This document shows, in pieces, positions 44,525-53,785 of a stretch of 64,000 bases of DNA. The DNA is from Trabulsiella odontotermitis (GTDB lineage: Bacteria > Pseudomonadota > Gammaproteobacteria > Enterobacterales > Enterobacteriaceae). The notes below the pieces were generated by a model. That model was not told the origin of the DNA. It worked only from the letters and a program-made list of their open reading frames with translations, and did no database searches. The stretch covers positions 4,278,001 to 4,342,000 of the forward strand of contig NZ_CP125781.1 of assembly GCF_030053895.1 (NCBI RefSeq), given 5' to 3'. How positions within the stretch are numbered: the stretch's first letter is position 1; every line of letters starts with the position of its first letter. Made by a program: the position numbers and the translations under genes.

Positions 44525-45392
44525 TCCGCCCCGGCGAGGTAAAGCGCTTACGGTTGGCCATTTCTGCAGGCGTTTTGGCCATATTTTTCCCGCCACTGGT
44601 GGCCGGTTTTTTTGCCGCACTGGATGGTGTTTTCGGTTTGGCCTTCACCTTTGCTTTCGGCTTCGCTTCCGACGACGAATCTTCGATAAGCTTAAAAAGC
44701 GCAATCAACTCATCATCGGTTAAATCACGCCATTCACCCTGCGGGATCCCGCTCAGGCTGACGTTCATGATCCGCGTACGTTCCAGTTTCGTCACTTCAA
44801 AACCAAAGTACTCGCACATGCGGCGGATTTGCCGGTTCAGTCCCTGAATGAGAGTGATGCGGAAGGTAAACGGCGCCTCTTTTTTGACTTTGCACTTCTT
44901 TGTGACGGTACCGAGGATCGGCACACCTGCGCCCATGCCGCGAATGAAGTCATCGGTAATCGGTTTATTCACCGTCACCAGATACTCTTTTTCATGGTCA
45001 TTACCGGCACGCAGAATTTTATTGACCAGATCGCCGTGGTTGGTCAGAAAGATCAGCCCCTGCGAGTCTTTATCCAGGCGACCAATCGGAAAAATGCGAC
45101 TACTGTGGTTAACAAAATCAACGATGTTATCCCGTTCACCGTCTTCCGTCGTACTCACAATGCCAACCGGTTTGTTCAACGCGATAAACACCAGGTCTTC
45201 TTCGTTTCTTGGCTCAATGAGTTGACCATTCACTTTCACCACATCGCCTGCGACGACCTGATCGCCAATGGTGGCGCGTTTACCGTTGATAAACACGTTC
45301 CCCTGTTCGATGTAGCGGTCAGCCTCGCGACGTGAGCAAATTCCACTTTCGCTAATGTATTTGTTTAATCGGGTTGATTGGGTTGGCAGCAT
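44508..45392 (-). CDS. rluF: RluF, 23S rRNA pseudouridine synthase
   Basis: RluF makes pseudouridine at 23S U2604 and modifies tRNA-Tyr U35 in E. coli. The 294-residue product has an S4 RNA-binding domain ([24 protein letters not shown], about 8-70), the catalytic Asp107 in [14 protein letters not shown], and the [19 protein letters not shown] block. The C-terminal tail (about 245-294) is rich in Lys, Pro and Ala and slightly longer than in E. coli. Start at 45392 with GGAGAAAC upstream; a 31-codon extension is not conserved. Confidence 0.96.
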   Translation of the reverse strand: MLPTQSTRLNKYISESGICSRREADRYIEQGNVFINGKRATIGDQVVAGDVVKVNGQLIEPRNEEDLVFIALNKPVGIVSTTEDGERDNIVDFVNHSSRIFPIGRLDKDSQGLIFLTNHGDLVNKILRAGNDHEKEYLVTVNKPITDDFIRGMGAGVPILGTVTKKCKVKKEAPFTFRITLIQGLNRQIRRMCEYFGFEVTKLERTRIMNVSLSGIPQGEWRDLTDDELIALFKLIEDSSSEAKPKAKVKAKPKTPSSAAKKPATSGGKNMAKTPAEMANRKRFTSPGRKKKGR

Positions 45393-45502
45393 AGTTTCTC
45401 CTGTAAAGGCGAAATATACCTTACCTTCGCGCTGGCACAAATGGTCTTGTTTCCGAGCGTCATTCCAGATTCTGTGACATACCATTCACCCCCTTTCAGA
45501 CG

Positions 45503-45673
45503 CTCTCTATTCTCCTTCATGGCCCCGGTTATCGCATATATTTCAAGCAACAAGGTAATATGCTAATCATCCTGTTATGTGGCGGCGACAAACGTACTCA
45601 GAGTAAGGACATTTTGCTCGCCAGAGCGCTGGTACACTCACTGGATATTGAGAAGGTATTTGGTTATGAATAA
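45503..45673 (+). pseudogene. Relic of a HigB/RelE-like toxin gene
   Basis: In the frame ending at TAA 45671-45673 the translation reads [13 protein letters not shown], then [18 protein letters not shown], a good match to the C-terminal half of the HI1419-type (upstream addiction-module toxin, RelE superfamily) proteins. The N-terminal half of such a toxin, normally about 45 residues of basic helix and strand, is not recognisable upstream. A possible residual start is ATG 45560, which would give only 37 residues. The relic overlaps the antitoxin ATG by 8 nt, the ordinary toxin-antitoxin overlap. The left boundary is approximate. Confidence 0.75.
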
Positions 45674-45956
45674 ACTCACTCGCTACGATCCCGCAGAAGC
45701 ATTGGTTAACGACGAAGAGATCGCCGTATTCATGGCGGATGCTCTGGAAACGGGTGATGCCGCGTATATCGCAAAAGCGTTGGGCATCGTCGCACGCGCG
45801 AAAGGTATGGCACAAATTGCTGCACAAACAGGTCTTTCTCGTGAGCAACTCTATCGGTCTTTTAGTGAGAAAGGTAACCCAACGCTCAAAACAACACTGG
45901 CTGTCATGAATGCGTTGGGTATTGGGTTAACAATTAAACACACCAGTTGTCAATAA
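45666..45956 (+). CDS. Addiction-module antitoxin (HI1420 family), orphan
   Basis: The 96-residue protein is an XRE-type helix-turn-helix antitoxin of the family found downstream of HI1419-like toxins. Landmarks are [72 protein letters not shown] split across two helices of the HTH, and ALGIGLTIK. It looks intact although its toxin is truncated. ATG 45666 is chosen for homology; a 29-codon upstream extension is the toxin relic in another frame. It overlaps the convergent yjbB end by 7 bp. In K-12, pepE lies in this interval. Confidence 0.85.
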   Translation: MNKLTRYDPAEALVNDEEIAVFMADALETGDAAYIAKALGIVARAKGMAQIAAQTGLSREQLYRSFSEKGNPTLKTTLAVMNALGIGLTIKHTSCQ

Positions 45957-47581
45957 TCATCCCGCTCATCGTCTTCGTCCGGCTGCTCCATCACGCTGTA
46001 AGCCACTGAGCAGAACAGCGAGTTCAGACGTTTCATGTCGCCGAGCAGGCCCAGATGCAGTGAGCTGGTTTCGATGCTTTGCACGTTTTGCTGGTGAAGC
46101 CGGTCAACATGCGCGTGCGAGTAACGGCGATTCAAAATACGGAAACGGTGTTTGTTGCGGCGCAGACGGCGGGCGCTGGGAACGTCGCTGGAGAAGAATA
46201 CCGACATCGCCAGTTTCAGGTTACTGAGCAGTTGTTCGTAGAGCGCATCCAGCTCTTTCAGCCCTTCAATGGAGAACGCGCGGCGGGCAGCCAGCGATTT
46301 GTCGGCAATCTCGCTGCCCATGCGTTCGACGATGTCAGACGCCTGCTCCAGGTTCAGCGACATTTCAATAATTTCCGCCCAGCGGCGGGATTCCTCTTCC
46401 GCCAGCTCCTCTTTCGGCATTCGCGCCAGATAGAGTTTGATGGCGGTATACAGCACGTTGATGTCATCTGCCAGCTTGCGCAGCTCTTTTTCTTCCCGCG
46501 GTTCGCCGTGCATGATGTTATGCAGGCCGCCCAGCATCAGCTCCATGGCATCGCCCATGCGCAGGGTCTCACGCGCGGCATTGGCCAGCGCCAGTGCCGG
46601 CGTATCCAGCGCGGTGGTGTCGAGATGTTTTGGCTTCAGACGCGCATCCAGTTCAGGCTCATCACGAATCACACGTTTGCAGAACCGCGCCATCGGCTCG
46701 GCGAAAGGCACCATCGTCAGGCAGCGGATCAGGTTGTAGAACACGTGGAAATAAATCACCAGTTCTGATTCAGGCAGCGGTAGCTCATGCAACAGGCTGG
46801 CGAGCGGGTGAACAAATGGCAGGATAATCAGGCTGCCCACCAGCTTAAAGAGCAGACTGCCCAGCGCCACGCGGCGAGCGGCGGCATTGGCGGCGCTGTT
46901 GTTCAGCATCGCCAGCAGGCCGGAGCCAAGGTTAGCACCGATCACCAGACAAAGCGCGACCGGGAAGGCGATGATCCCGGCAGCAGTGAGCGTGGCGGTC
47001 AGCAGCACAGCGGCGAGGCTCGAGTAACTTACCAGTGCGAAGACAGCGCCGATCAGCGCATCCAGCATGATGTCGCCAGTCAGCGAGGCAAAAATCACCT
47101 GAACGCCGCTCGCTTCGGTGATAGGGTGCACCGCCTGGACGATAAGCTCCAGTGCCAGCAGGATCAAGCCGAGGCCAATCCCCACGCGGCCCAGTTGCCC
47201 GGCACGAGTCTGTTTTCGTCCCAAAAAGAAAATCACACCGATAAAAATCAGTAAAGGCGACAGCCAGGAGAGATCAAATGTCAGCACCCGCGCCATCAGC
47301 GCGGTCCCCACGTCTGCGCCCAGGACAATCACCAGCGCAGGGGTGAGCGCCACCAGATCCTGCGCCACGAATGACGTTACCAGCATCGTGGTAGCGTTAC
47401 TGCTCTGCACCAGCGCAGTCACACCGATACCCGCGCAGAAGGCGAGCGGTTTCTTTTCGACACTACCGCTCAGTACGGTACGTAAACGCGCACCAAAAAC
47501 ACGCATCACGCCGGTACGGACAATATGGGTGCCCCATACCAGCAGGGAAACAGCAGAGAGCAAGTGTAACAGCGTCAACAC
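45950..47581 (-). CDS. yjbB: YjbB, Na+/phosphate cotransporter-family phosphate exporter
   Basis: YjbB belongs to the Na/Pi-cotransporter (PF02690) family; in E. coli it exports phosphate. The 543 residues show about nine membrane helices in the first 310 residues with the repeat motif QSSNATTMLVTS at 59-70 and its inverted counterpart VSYSSLAAVLL. A PhoU-like helical domain follows (about 345-520: TLRMGDAMELMLGGL, EMSLNLEQASDIVERMGSEIA) with an acidic C-terminus DEDDERDDY. Length equals E. coli. Confidence 0.95.
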   Translation of the reverse strand: MLTLLHLLSAVSLLVWGTHIVRTGVMRVFGARLRTVLSGSVEKKPLAFCAGIGVTALVQSSNATTMLVTSFVAQDLVALTPALVIVLGADVGTALMARVLTFDLSWLSPLLIFIGVIFFLGRKQTRAGQLGRVGIGLGLILLALELIVQAVHPITEASGVQVIFASLTGDIMLDALIGAVFALVSYSSLAAVLLTATLTAAGIIAFPVALCLVIGANLGSGLLAMLNNSAANAAARRVALGSLLFKLVGSLIILPFVHPLASLLHELPLPESELVIYFHVFYNLIRCLTMVPFAEPMARFCKRVIRDEPELDARLKPKHLDTTALDTPALALANAARETLRMGDAMELMLGGLHNIMHGEPREEKELRKLADDINVLYTAIKLYLARMPKEELAEEESRRWAEIIEMSLNLEQASDIVERMGSEIADKSLAARRAFSIEGLKELDALYEQLLSNLKLAMSVFFSSDVPSARRLRRNKHRFRILNRRYSHAHVDRLHQQNVQSIETSSLHLGLLGDMKRLNSLFCSVAYSVMEQPDEDDERDDY

Positions 47582-47661
47582 GGATGCAGGTTCTCCTTAT
47601 CTTTATTTTCCTGAGGCGCCAGGCCTCTCTCTAGTATAAGGGTTTACCACTAATAAAGAGA

Positions 47662-47684
47662 CAAGGCGCCTTATGAGCGCCCTG
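47662..47684 (-). terminator. Probable metH terminator
   Basis: CAAGGCGC (47662-47669) and GCGCCCTG (47677-47684) form a stem with one G-T pair; the U-run on the minus strand (TCTCTTTA) is weak. Confidence 0.5.
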
Positions 47685-47716
47685 TTTGTTGTAAAGAAAG
47701 ATGACAGTTTTATGAA

Positions 47717-50700
47717 TCAGTCGGCGTCGTAGCCTAAATGCGACGCTAACCAGCGCTCCACGTCTGTCACGCTCATCCCTTTACGCCGGGCGTAATCTTC
47801 TACCTGATCGCGCTGGATCTGTGCCACGGCGAAATATTTGCTGTCAGGATGGCTGAAGTACCAGCCCGATACCGATGCGCCCGGCCACATGGCGAAGGAC
47901 TCGGTGAGTTTCATACCAATACGCGCTTCGACGTCCAGTAACTGCCAGATAGTCCCTTTTTCGGTATGTTCCGGGCAGGCCGGATAACCCGGCGCCGGGC
48001 GAATGCCCTGGTAATTTTCGCGGATCAGGTCCTCGTTGCTGAGATTCTCATTCGCCGCATAACCCCAGTAAACTTTGCGCACCCGTTCGTGAAGGTACTC
48101 CGCAAACGCCTCTGCCAGACGGTCGGCAATCGCTTTGACCATGATTTTGTTGTAATCATCATGCTGTGCTTCGTACGCTTCCGCCAGCGCATCCTCCTCC
48201 AGCCCGCCGGTGACGGCGAACGCGCCGATGTAGTCGGCTTTACCGGAGAGTTTCGGCGCGACGAAATCCGCCAGGCAATAGTTAGCAAACCCGACTTTTT
48301 CCGTCTGCTGGCGCAAATGATGGCTCACTGCCAACACATGAGTGCGGGTTTCATCACGGTAAATCTCGATGTCATCGCCCACGCGGTTGGCCGGGAACAG
48401 GCCCACCACGCCACGTGGCGTCAGGCTTTTTTCTGCACTGAGCTGGTCGAGCATTGCGTTGGCATCGTGGAACAGACGTTTAGCCTCAACGCCCACGACT
48501 TCGTCTTCCAGAATGCGCGGGTATTTGCCTGCCAGCGACCAGGTCATGAAAAACGGCGTCCAGTCGATGTAGTTGCGCAGCGTTTCGATGCTGGCCGTCA
48601 CATCCTGTACACCAGGGCGGTGCGCCACCGGCGGTGTGTAATTGCTCCAGTCAAAGGCCAGATCATTTTCACGTGCGGCTTCCAGCGTTACTGGCGGCGT
48701 GCGCGGTTTTTTACGCGCATGCTGGATACGCACCGTTTCATATTCTTTGCGGGTACGGGCGACAAAATCATCATGCTGCGTCGCGGAGAGCAATGACGAC
48801 ACCACGCCAACCGTGCGCGAGGCGTTCTGCACATAAACCGTCGGGCCGCTGTAGTTCTGTTCGATCTTCACCGCCGTGTGCGCTTTCGACGTCGTCGCGC
48901 CGCCAATCAACAGCGGAATGGTAAAGCCCTGGCGTTCCATCTCCTTCGCCACGTTAACCATTTCGTCCAGCGAAGGCGTAATCAGCCCGGAAAGGCCAAT
49001 GAGATCGGCGTTCACTTCGCGGGCGGTTTTGAGGATTTTATCCGCCGGGACCATCACGCCGAGATCAACGATTTCGTAGTTGTTGCACTGCAGCACCACG
49101 CCAACGATGTTTTTGCCGATGTCGTGCACATCGCCCTTCACCGTGGCGATAACCATCTTGCCGTTGCTGGAGCCCTTCTCTTTGCTGGCTTCGATAAACG
49201 GCTCCAGGTACGCCACTGCCTGTTTCATCACGCGGGCAGATTTCACCACCTGCGGCAGGAACATTTTGCCTTCGCCAAACAGATCGCCGACCACGTTCAT
49301 GCCGTCCATCAGCGGTCCTTCGATGACTTCTATCGGGCGCGCCGCCTGCTGGCGAGCTTCTTCGGTGTCCTGCTCGATAAACTCAGTGATGCCTTTCACC
49401 AGCGAATATTCGAGACGTTTTTTCACGTCCCATGAGCGCCATTCCGCCTGCTGGGCATTCGCGCCATCGTCAGCCTTGCTACCGCGATATTTTTCCGCCA
49501 GTTCCAGCAAGCGCTCGGTGCTATCGTCGCGACGATTGAGGATCACGTCCTCGACCGCATCGCGCAACTCGGCAGGCAGATCATCATAAATTGCCAGTTG
49601 ACCGGCATTGACGATGCCCATATCCATGCCGTTACGGATGGCGTAATAGAGGAACACCGCGTGGATAGCTTCGCGCACCGGGTCGTTGCCGCGGAACGAG
49701 AAAGAGACGTTAGAGACACCGCCAGAGATCAGCGCATGCGGCAGTTCGCGTTTGATGTCTTCGCAGGCGCCGATAAAGTCCTGCGCATAGTTGTTGTGCT
49801 CTTCAATGCCGGTCGCTACCGCGAAGATATTGGGGTCAAAAATGATGTCTTCCGGCGGGAAACCCACCTCTTCAGTCAGGATCTTGTAGGCACGACGGCA
49901 GATCGCAATTTTACGCTCGCGGGTATCAGCCTGGCCGATTTCATCAAACGCCATGACCACCACAGCCGCACCGTAGCGACGTACCTGTTTCGCGTGATGG
50001 ATAAACGCCTCAACGCCCTCTTTCATCGAGATGGAGTTGACGATGCCTTTCCCCTGAATGCATTTCAGCCCTTTTTCGATGACGTCCCATTTTGAGGAGT
50101 CGATCATGATCGGCACACGCGCGATATCCGGCTCACCGGCAATCAGGTTGAGGAAACGCACCATCGCCGCTTCAGCGTCGAGCATCCCTTCGTCCATGTT
50201 GATGTCGATGATCTGCGCGCCGTTTTCCACCTGCTGGCGTGCCACATCCAGCGCTTCGTTGTACTTCTCTTCTTTGATCAGGCGTTTGAACTTCGCAGAA
50301 CCGGTGACGTTAGTCCGTTCGCCGACGTTCACAAACAAGCTGTCATCACCGATATTCAGCGGTTCGAGACCAGACAGACGACAGGCCACCGGCAGTTCCG
50401 GCAACTGGCGTGGCGCCAGGCCTTCCACCGCGCGGCTCATGGCGGCGATGTGTTCCGGCGTGGTGCCGCAGCAGCCGCCGACGATATTGAGAAACCCGGC
50501 TTCTGCCCATTCGCGGATCTGTTTTGCCATGGTATCGGCGTCGAGATCGTATTCACCAAAAGCGTTCGGCAGCCCGGCGTTCGGGTGCGCGGTGACGTAG
50601 CATTCGGCAATGCGCGACAGCTCCTGCACGTACTGGCGCAGCTCGTCCGGGCCGAGCGCACAGTTCAGGCCAAAGGTCAGCGCATCGGCGTGACGCAGCG

Positions 50701-51400
50701 AGTTGTAGAACGCTTCGGTCGTCTGACCGGACAGCGTACGCCCGGAAGCGTCGGTGATGGTGCCGGAAATCATGATCGGCAGATCAACGCCCAGCGTCTC
50801 GAACTCTTCTTTTACCGCGTAAATCGCGGCCTTGGCATTGAGCGTATCAAAGATGGTCTCGATCAAAATCAGGTCTGCGCCGCCTTCCACCAGCGCACGG
50901 GTGGACTCACGGTATGCCACCACCAGTTGATCAAAGGTGATATTACGGAATGCCGGGTCGTTGACGTCCGGAGAAATAGAGGCCGTGCGGTTAGTCGGGC
51001 CGAGCACACCTGCCACGTAGCGCGGTTTTTCCGGTGTGCGCGCGGTCCATTCATCGGCACAGGCGCGCGCCAGTTTTGCCGCTTCAAAGTTGATTTCTGC
51101 CGACAGGGATTCCATCTGGTAATCCGCCATCGCGATGGTCGTCGAGTTGAAGGTGTTGGTTTCAATGATGTCCGCGCCTGCTTCGAAGTAGGCATAGTGG
51201 ATAGCGGCGATCGTTTCCGGTTGGATGATCGCCAGCAAATCATTGTTTCCTTTCAGATCGCAGGGCCAGTCGGCGAAGCGTTCACCGCGGAAATCCTGCT
51301 CTTCGAGACGATAGCTCTGGATCATGGTGCCCATGCCCCCATCCAGAACCAGAATGCGTTCTTTTAACTGCTGATGCAGCTGTTCAACTTTGTTGCTCAC
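47717..51400 (-). CDS. metH: MetH, cobalamin-dependent methionine synthase
   Basis: MetH transfers methyl from 5-methyltetrahydrofolate to homocysteine via cobalamin. The 1227 residues equal E. coli. Modules: homocysteine domain about 1-350 ([14 protein letters not shown]; zinc Cys in FGLNCALG and [11 protein letters not shown]), folate domain about 354-650 ([13 protein letters not shown]), cobalamin domain about 650-896 with the axial His in DVHDIGKN and [11 protein letters not shown], and the SAM-binding reactivation domain to the end ([12 protein letters not shown]). The start is GTG at 51400 with GGGAG 5 nt upstream; an ATG five codons earlier is less well placed. Confidence 0.98.
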   Translation of the reverse strand: MSNKVEQLHQQLKERILVLDGGMGTMIQSYRLEEQDFRGERFADWPCDLKGNNDLLAIIQPETIAAIHYAYFEAGADIIETNTFNSTTIAMADYQMESLSAEINFEAAKLARACADEWTARTPEKPRYVAGVLGPTNRTASISPDVNDPAFRNITFDQLVVAYRESTRALVEGGADLILIETIFDTLNAKAAIYAVKEEFETLGVDLPIMISGTITDASGRTLSGQTTEAFYNSLRHADALTFGLNCALGPDELRQYVQELSRIAECYVTAHPNAGLPNAFGEYDLDADTMAKQIREWAEAGFLNIVGGCCGTTPEHIAAMSRAVEGLAPRQLPELPVACRLSGLEPLNIGDDSLFVNVGERTNVTGSAKFKRLIKEEKYNEALDVARQQVENGAQIIDINMDEGMLDAEAAMVRFLNLIAGEPDIARVPIMIDSSKWDVIEKGLKCIQGKGIVNSISMKEGVEAFIHHAKQVRRYGAAVVVMAFDEIGQADTRERKIAICRRAYKILTEEVGFPPEDIIFDPNIFAVATGIEEHNNYAQDFIGACEDIKRELPHALISGGVSNVSFSFRGNDPVREAIHAVFLYYAIRNGMDMGIVNAGQLAIYDDLPAELRDAVEDVILNRRDDSTERLLELAEKYRGSKADDGANAQQAEWRSWDVKKRLEYSLVKGITEFIEQDTEEARQQAARPIEVIEGPLMDGMNVVGDLFGEGKMFLPQVVKSARVMKQAVAYLEPFIEASKEKGSSNGKMVIATVKGDVHDIGKNIVGVVLQCNNYEIVDLGVMVPADKILKTAREVNADLIGLSGLITPSLDEMVNVAKEMERQGFTIPLLIGGATTSKAHTAVKIEQNYSGPTVYVQNASRTVGVVSSLLSATQHDDFVARTRKEYETVRIQHARKKPRTPPVTLEAARENDLAFDWSNYTPPVAHRPGVQDVTASIETLRNYIDWTPFFMTWSLAGKYPRILEDEVVGVEAKRLFHDANAMLDQLSAEKSLTPRGVVGLFPANRVGDDIEIYRDETRTHVLAVSHHLRQQTEKVGFANYCLADFVAPKLSGKADYIGAFAVTGGLEEDALAEAYEAQHDDYNKIMVKAIADRLAEAFAEYLHERVRKVYWGYAANENLSNEDLIRENYQGIRPAPGYPACPEHTEKGTIWQLLDVEARIGMKLTESFAMWPGASVSGWYFSHPDSKYFAVAQIQRDQVEDYARRKGMSVTDVERWLASHLGYDAD

Positions 51401-51491
51401 ACGTGCTCCCGACAACGATCAACCAGGCCGACAGGCCAGCAGTCCATACTGGCATAAACCGGCAGTACGGAAAAGTCACATGGCCTTAACA

Positions 51492-51504
51492 TGAGACAAG
51501 TTCA
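51492..51504. promoter_or_regulatory. MetR-like site upstream of metH
   Basis: TGAGACAAGTTCA matches TGAA-N5-TTCA with one mismatch, about 90 bp upstream of metH. MetR is the known activator of metH. Motif match only. Confidence 0.5.
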
Positions 51505-51518
51505 TTTTCCCGGGAATA

Positions 51519-51533
51519 ACTCATCCGATGAGT
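51519..51533. promoter_or_regulatory. 15-bp palindrome between metH and iclR
   Basis: ACTCATC-C-GATGAGT is a perfect inverted repeat around one base in the divergent promoter region. It does not match MetR, MetJ or IclR consensus; role unknown. Confidence 0.5.
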
Positions 51534-51565
51534 AAGGATAGAGGTTGCATTATCAATAAATAAAA

Positions 51566-51582
51566 CGAAAATGATTTCCACG
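51566..51582. promoter_or_regulatory. IclR operator of iclR
   Basis: The minus strand reads TGGAAATCATTTTCG, close to the IclR consensus TGGAAATNATTTCCA. It is 20 bp upstream of iclR, fitting autoregulation. Confidence 0.75.
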
Positions 51583-51602
51583 ATACAGAAAAGGAGTCCG
51601 CT

Positions 51603-52427
51603 ATGGTCGCTACCGTTCCCGCCAAACGTGGCAGAAAAGCCGCCCCTGTCGCCGCTCAGCCTGCCGGACAAGTCCAGTCGCTAACCCGTGGTCTGAAATT
51701 ACTGGAGTGGATTGCGGAATCCCACGGCAGCGTGGCGCTGACCGAACTGGCGCAACAGGCAGGACTGCCTAACTCCACCACTCACCGTTTGCTGACCACC
51801 ATGCAGCAGTTGGGTTTCGTGCGCCAGACTGGCGATCTGGGGCACTGGACGGTGGGCGCGCACGCGTTTATCGTCGGCAGCAGCTTTTTGCAGAGCCGTA
51901 ATCTGCTGGCCATTGTGCATCCGATTTTACGCTCGCTAATGGAAACCTCTGGCGAAACGGTCAATCTGGCGGTGCTGGATCAGAGCGATCATCAGGCCAT
52001 TATCATCGACCAGGTGCAGTGTACCCAGTTGATGCGCATGTCCGCGCCGATTGGCGGTAAACTGCCGATGCACGCGTCGGGTGCCGGGAAAGCGTTTTTG
52101 TCACAACTGAGCGAAGAGCAAGTCAGCGCATTGCTGCATCGCAAGGGGCTGCATGCGTATACCCACGCCACGCTGGTGTCGCCGGTGCATCTGAAAGAAG
52201 ACCTGGCACAAACGCGTAAGCGTGGTTATTCCTTCGATGATGAAGAGCACGCGCTGGGGTTGCGCTGCATCGCGGCCTGCATCTTTGATGAACACCGCGA
52301 ACCGTTCGCCGCAATATCCATTTCCGGACCCATTTCACGAATCACTGACGATCGGGTGACAGAACTGGGCGCGCTAGTGATCAAAGCCGCAAAAGAGGTC
52401 ACGCTGGCCTACGGCGGGGTTCGTTAA
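51603..52427 (+). CDS. iclR: IclR, glyoxylate-shunt repressor
   Basis: IclR represses aceBAK and its own gene; glyoxylate and pyruvate modulate it. The 274 residues equal E. coli: a basic N-terminal tail (VPAKRGRKAAPVAA), a winged helix at about 30-90 (LTELAQQAGLPNSTTHRLLTTM), and an effector domain with GKLPMHASGAGKAFL and ISGPISRITDDRV. AAGGAG precedes ATG 51603. Confidence 0.97.
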   Translation: MVATVPAKRGRKAAPVAAQPAGQVQSLTRGLKLLEWIAESHGSVALTELAQQAGLPNSTTHRLLTTMQQLGFVRQTGDLGHWTVGAHAFIVGSSFLQSRNLLAIVHPILRSLMETSGETVNLAVLDQSDHQAIIIDQVQCTQLMRMSAPIGGKLPMHASGAGKAFLSQLSEEQVSALLHRKGLHAYTHATLVSPVHLKEDLAQTRKRGYSFDDEEHALGLRCIAACIFDEHREPFAAISISGPISRITDDRVTELGALVIKAAKEVTLAYGGVR

Positions 52428-52443
52428 TCTCCCGCCGAAGCAG

Positions 52444-52449
52444 TATAAT
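52444..52449 (+). promoter_or_regulatory. -10 candidate for the phospholipid-type operon
   Basis: TATAAT lies 36 nt before the ATG of the CDP-alcohol phosphatidyltransferase gene. No convincing -35 was found at 17 bp. Readthrough from iclR is an alternative, since no terminator follows iclR. Confidence 0.45.
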
Positions 52450-52451
52450 CC

Positions 52452-52479
52452 GTGCTCAACGACAGCCAAAGTTGAGCAC
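52452..52479 (+). promoter_or_regulatory. Inverted repeat in the leader of the phospholipid-type operon
   Basis: GTGCTCAAC (52452-52460) and GTTGAGCAC (52471-52479) are perfect 9-bp arms around GACAGCCAAA. It sits between the TATAAT and the start codon, so it could be an operator or an RNA stem next to the ribosome site. No regulator recognised. Confidence 0.7.
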
Positions 52480-52484
52480 TCTTG

Positions 52485-53147
52485 ATGGAAAAGGATATCC
52501 AGGACCGCCGCCCCATTCGGGCGCGCGAAACACGCTGGGCAGCATCCGCCGCCCGCTTTCTCCGCCGTAAAGGTTGTACACCCAACGGCATCTCCCTCTT
52601 CAGCATTCTGTTCGCTGCGATCGCGGCGCTGTGCTTTTTGCTGGTCTGGCACAGTGACAGCACGCTCGTGCAACGCATTCTGTTAGTGATCGCCGCCGCC
52701 GGTATTCAGGGGCGGCTCATCTGTAATCTGCTGGATGGCATGGTGGCGGTTGAAGGTGGCTTACGAAGCCCGGCAGGCGCGGTATATAACGAACTTCCTG
52801 ATCGCATCTCCGATACCCTGCTGTTGCTCGGCATGGGTTACGGCCTTCTTCACTTTCCGTCTGGCGTCGTGCTGGGTTGGGCCTGTGCGCTGTTCGCCAT
52901 TACGACGGCGTATATCCGTTTGCTGGGAGGTACCTGCGGGCTGACACAGCGCTTCAGCGGCCCGATGGCCAAGCAGCATCGTATGGCGTTGCTGACGGCA
53001 GGCGCGCTGGCCGCTGCGGTGGTGCCGCAGTGGGGGCAGCACATTGGCCTGACGGTGCTGACCATCATTCTGGCGGGCACGGTGATCACCTGTATTGATC
53101 GTACCCGGAAAATTATCCGCGATTTACATGCAGGAGAACGCTCATGA
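52485..53147 (+). CDS. CDP-alcohol phosphatidyltransferase family protein (YnbA-like)
   Basis: Members of this family swap CMP on a CDP-linked lipid for an alcohol, making phospholipids such as PG or PS. The 220-residue product has about six membrane helices. The catalytic block is present but atypical: N81-x2-D84-G85-x2-A88-V89-x8-G98-x3-N102-x3-D106-RIS-D110, where the usual motif is D-x2-DG-x2-AR-x8-G-x3-D-x3-D. I recall the same Asn variant in E. coli YnbA. ATG 52485 (EKDIQDRRP) has a weak ribosome site; TTG 52482 is the adjacent alternative. It overlaps the next gene by 4 bp (ATGA). Acceptor alcohol unknown. Confidence 0.82.
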   Translation: MEKDIQDRRPIRARETRWAASAARFLRRKGCTPNGISLFSILFAAIAALCFLLVWHSDSTLVQRILLVIAAAGIQGRLICNLLDGMVAVEGGLRSPAGAVYNELPDRISDTLLLLGMGYGLLHFPSGVVLGWACALFAITTAYIRLLGGTCGLTQRFSGPMAKQHRMALLTAGALAAAVVPQWGQHIGLTVLTIILAGTVITCIDRTRKIIRDLHAGERS

Positions 53148-53785
53148 GTTTCTCGCCTGACAAAACCCTCGTGCGCGCTTTACTGGTCAGTCTTTGCCGT
53201 TTACTGACGGGCATTAAGGCCAGATGGCAATCCGTTCCGCAAACGGAACGGCCAACGATTTACTTCGCCAACCACAGCAGCCACCTTGACGGACTGGTAA
53301 TCTGGGCCAGTATGCCCGCCGCGATGCGCGATAAGGTCCATCCGGTGGCTGCTGCCGATTACTGGCAAAAGAGCCGCCTGCGCCGTTATCTCTCCTCGCG
53401 CATCTTTGGCGCAGTGTTGATCGCGCGTAACGGCAAGAGCAGTAAACCGCTGCCAGACGAAAATCCCCTGGTTCCGCTCATCGACGTGCTGGAAAAGCGG
53501 GAGTCGCTGATTTTCTTTCCTGAAGGTACCCGGGGAAGCGGCGAAGCGCTGGGGGAATTCAAAAGCGGGCTCTATCATTTGATGCAACGCTACCCGGAGG
53601 CGCAATTGATCCCGGTCTGGCTGGAAAACCTGAATCGCGTGTTGCCGAAAGGCTCGAAACTGGTCGTTCCCATTATTTGCAGCGCAACGTTTGGCTCCCC
53701 GTTAAGCGGTCCTGCAGAACATGAAACCAAAGCGGAATTTTTGGATCGCGCCAAAGTCGCGCTGGAGGCGCTTTCCCATGCGTAA
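53144..53785 (+). CDS. Lysophospholipid acyltransferase (PlsC-like)
   Basis: This looks like a 1-acyl-glycerol-3-phosphate O-acyltransferase family member. The 213 residues have block I NHSSHLD (His44, Asp49), GAVLIARNGK and block III FFPEGTRGSGE (about 125-133), the motifs for catalysis and glycerol-phosphate binding. The N-terminus (about 7-25) is a weak membrane-associated helix. It overlaps both neighbours (4 bp upstream, 8 bp downstream), so the three genes are tightly coupled. The substrate is inferred from family; lysophosphatidate is the simplest reading. Confidence 0.85.
   Translation: MSFSPDKTLVRALLVSLCRLLTGIKARWQSVPQTERPTIYFANHSSHLDGLVIWASMPAAMRDKVHPVAAADYWQKSRLRRYLSSRIFGAVLIARNGKSSKPLPDENPLVPLIDVLEKRESLIFFPEGTRGSGEALGEFKSGLYHLMQRYPEAQLIPVWLENLNRVLPKGSKLVVPIICSATFGSPLSGPAEHETKAEFLDRAKVALEALSHA

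Noticed and set aside
45579..45665. Upstream extension of the antitoxin to an ATG-like start at 45579
   Set aside because: The extra 29 codons are the toxin relic read in a different frame and have no homology to the antitoxin family.
50450..51367. 305-codon plus-strand frame opposite metH
   Set aside because: Antisense shadow of a full-length, conserved MetH.
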